DNA of 12,185 bases, taken from contig CAKSXW010000060.1 of NCBI GenBank assembly GCA_934518555.1, positions 1 to 12,185 of the forward strand, written 5' to 3'. The stretch comes from an uncultured Faecalibacterium sp. (GTDB taxonomy: Bacteria > Bacillota > Clostridia > Oscillospirales > Ruminococcaceae). A program made the position numbers and the translations under genes. A model generated the notes under the pieces. The model was not told the origin of the DNA. It saw only the letters and a list, made by a program, of their open reading frames with translations, and ran no database searches. Each line of letters begins with the position of its first letter. Position 1 is the stretch's first letter. Below, in pieces: positions 11,785-12,185 of the stretch.

Positions 11785-12185
11785 ATGGCAGTCGTTTCTA
11801 TGAAGCAGCTTCTCGAGGCAGGTGTGCACTTCGGTCACCAGACCCGCCGCTGGAACCCCAAGATGAAGAAGTACATCTTCACCGAGCGCAACGGCATCTA
11901 CATCATCGATCTGCAGAAGACCGTGAAGAAGCTGGACGAGGCTTACAACTATGTGAAGGAAGTTGCAGCTGAGGGCGGCGACATCCTGTTCGTCGGCACC
12001 AAGAAGCAGGCTCAGGAGTCCATCCGTGACGAGGCTCTGCGCTGCGGCATGCACTACGTCAACGCTCGCTGGCTGGGCGGTATGCTGACCAACTTCCGCA
12101 CCATCCGTAAGCGCATCGACCGCATGGATCAGCTGGCTAAGATGAAGGAGAACGGCACCTTCGAGCTGCTGCCCAAGAAGGAAGT
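11785..12185 (+). CDS. rpsB: 30S ribosomal protein S2, 5' part (partial)
   Basis: 133 codons are present before the window ends. The start [19 protein letters not shown], then [34 protein letters not shown] and [12 protein letters not shown], are the invariant blocks of bacterial S2 (usually about 235-260 residues). S2 binds late to the 30S head near S1. GGAGG at 11771-11775 is nine bases before the ATG. It has its own promoter and structured leader. Codons are strongly biased to those of highly expressed genes (CGT/CGC, AAG, CTG). In most bacteria tsf follows, outside this window. Confidence 0.98.
   Translation, partial: MAVVSMKQLLEAGVHFGHQTRRWNPKMKKYIFTERNGIYIIDLQKTVKKLDEAYNYVKEVAAEGGDILFVGTKKQAQESIRDEALRCGMHYVNARWLGGMLTNFRTIRKRIDRMDQLAKMKENGTFELLPKKE

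Noticed and set aside
1..12185. Mobile elements, CRISPR arrays, tRNA, rRNA or toxin-antitoxin pairs
   Set aside because: No transposase or integrase motifs, spaced repeat arrays, cloverleaf-like sequences or toxin-antitoxin signatures were seen on either strand.

Overview
The window looks like a chromosomal segment of a GC-rich, anaerobic gut Clostridia member of the Oscillospiraceae (Ruminococcaceae), most like Faecalibacterium or a close relative. The reasons are the SCIFF peptide/maturase pair typical of Clostridia, a clostridial-type 138-residue flavodoxin, a rubredoxin-first rubrerythrin, DUF1540 and YlmC/YmxH-type proteins, and strong AGGAGG ribosome binding sites. The genus is inferred from protein character only.

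Layout. (1) 1-3010, plus strand: the 3' end of the six-cysteine peptide gene scfA, an intercistronic terminator, the radical SAM maturase scfB, and, after a 2-nt gap, a PLP enzyme of the Orn/Lys/Arg decarboxylase fold. A strong hairpin (3025-3063) ends this unit and the convergent cysteine desulfurase (3068-4195, minus). (2) 4196-4584: back-to-back promoters, a palindrome on the plus promoter's -35, and a leader holding a 25-codon ORF whose stop codon touches an intrinsic terminator. It precedes a uracil permease (4585-5946). (3) 5947-8355: an iron, oxygen and nitric-oxide theme: a rubrerythrin with a PerR/Fur-like operator, a flavodoxin, a 33-codon candidate membrane peptide, a YgbA-type NO-associated Cys protein and a 52-residue DUF1540 Cys-rich protein. 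Three copies of GTTAG-N6-CTAAC surround the flavodoxin gene. (4) 8369-9490: a minus-strand HAD phosphatase with its own terminator, divergent from a PRC-barrel YlmC/YmxH-like protein. (5) 9536-11584: an LtaS-like membrane sulfatase-fold enzyme. (6) 11628-12185: promoter, structured leader and 5' two-thirds (approximately) of rpsB (ribosomal protein S2), cut by the window edge.

How they fit together. Several genes handle sulfur, iron or thiols: the SCIFF Cys peptide and its Fe-S maturase, cysteine desulfurase, rubrerythrin, flavodoxin, YgbA and DUF1540. The regulatory DNA is unusually legible. The best candidates for undescribed regulation are the leader-peptide attenuator before the uracil permease and the triple GTTAG-N6-CTAAC palindrome around the flavodoxin gene. 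No mobile element, CRISPR array, tRNA or rRNA was seen.
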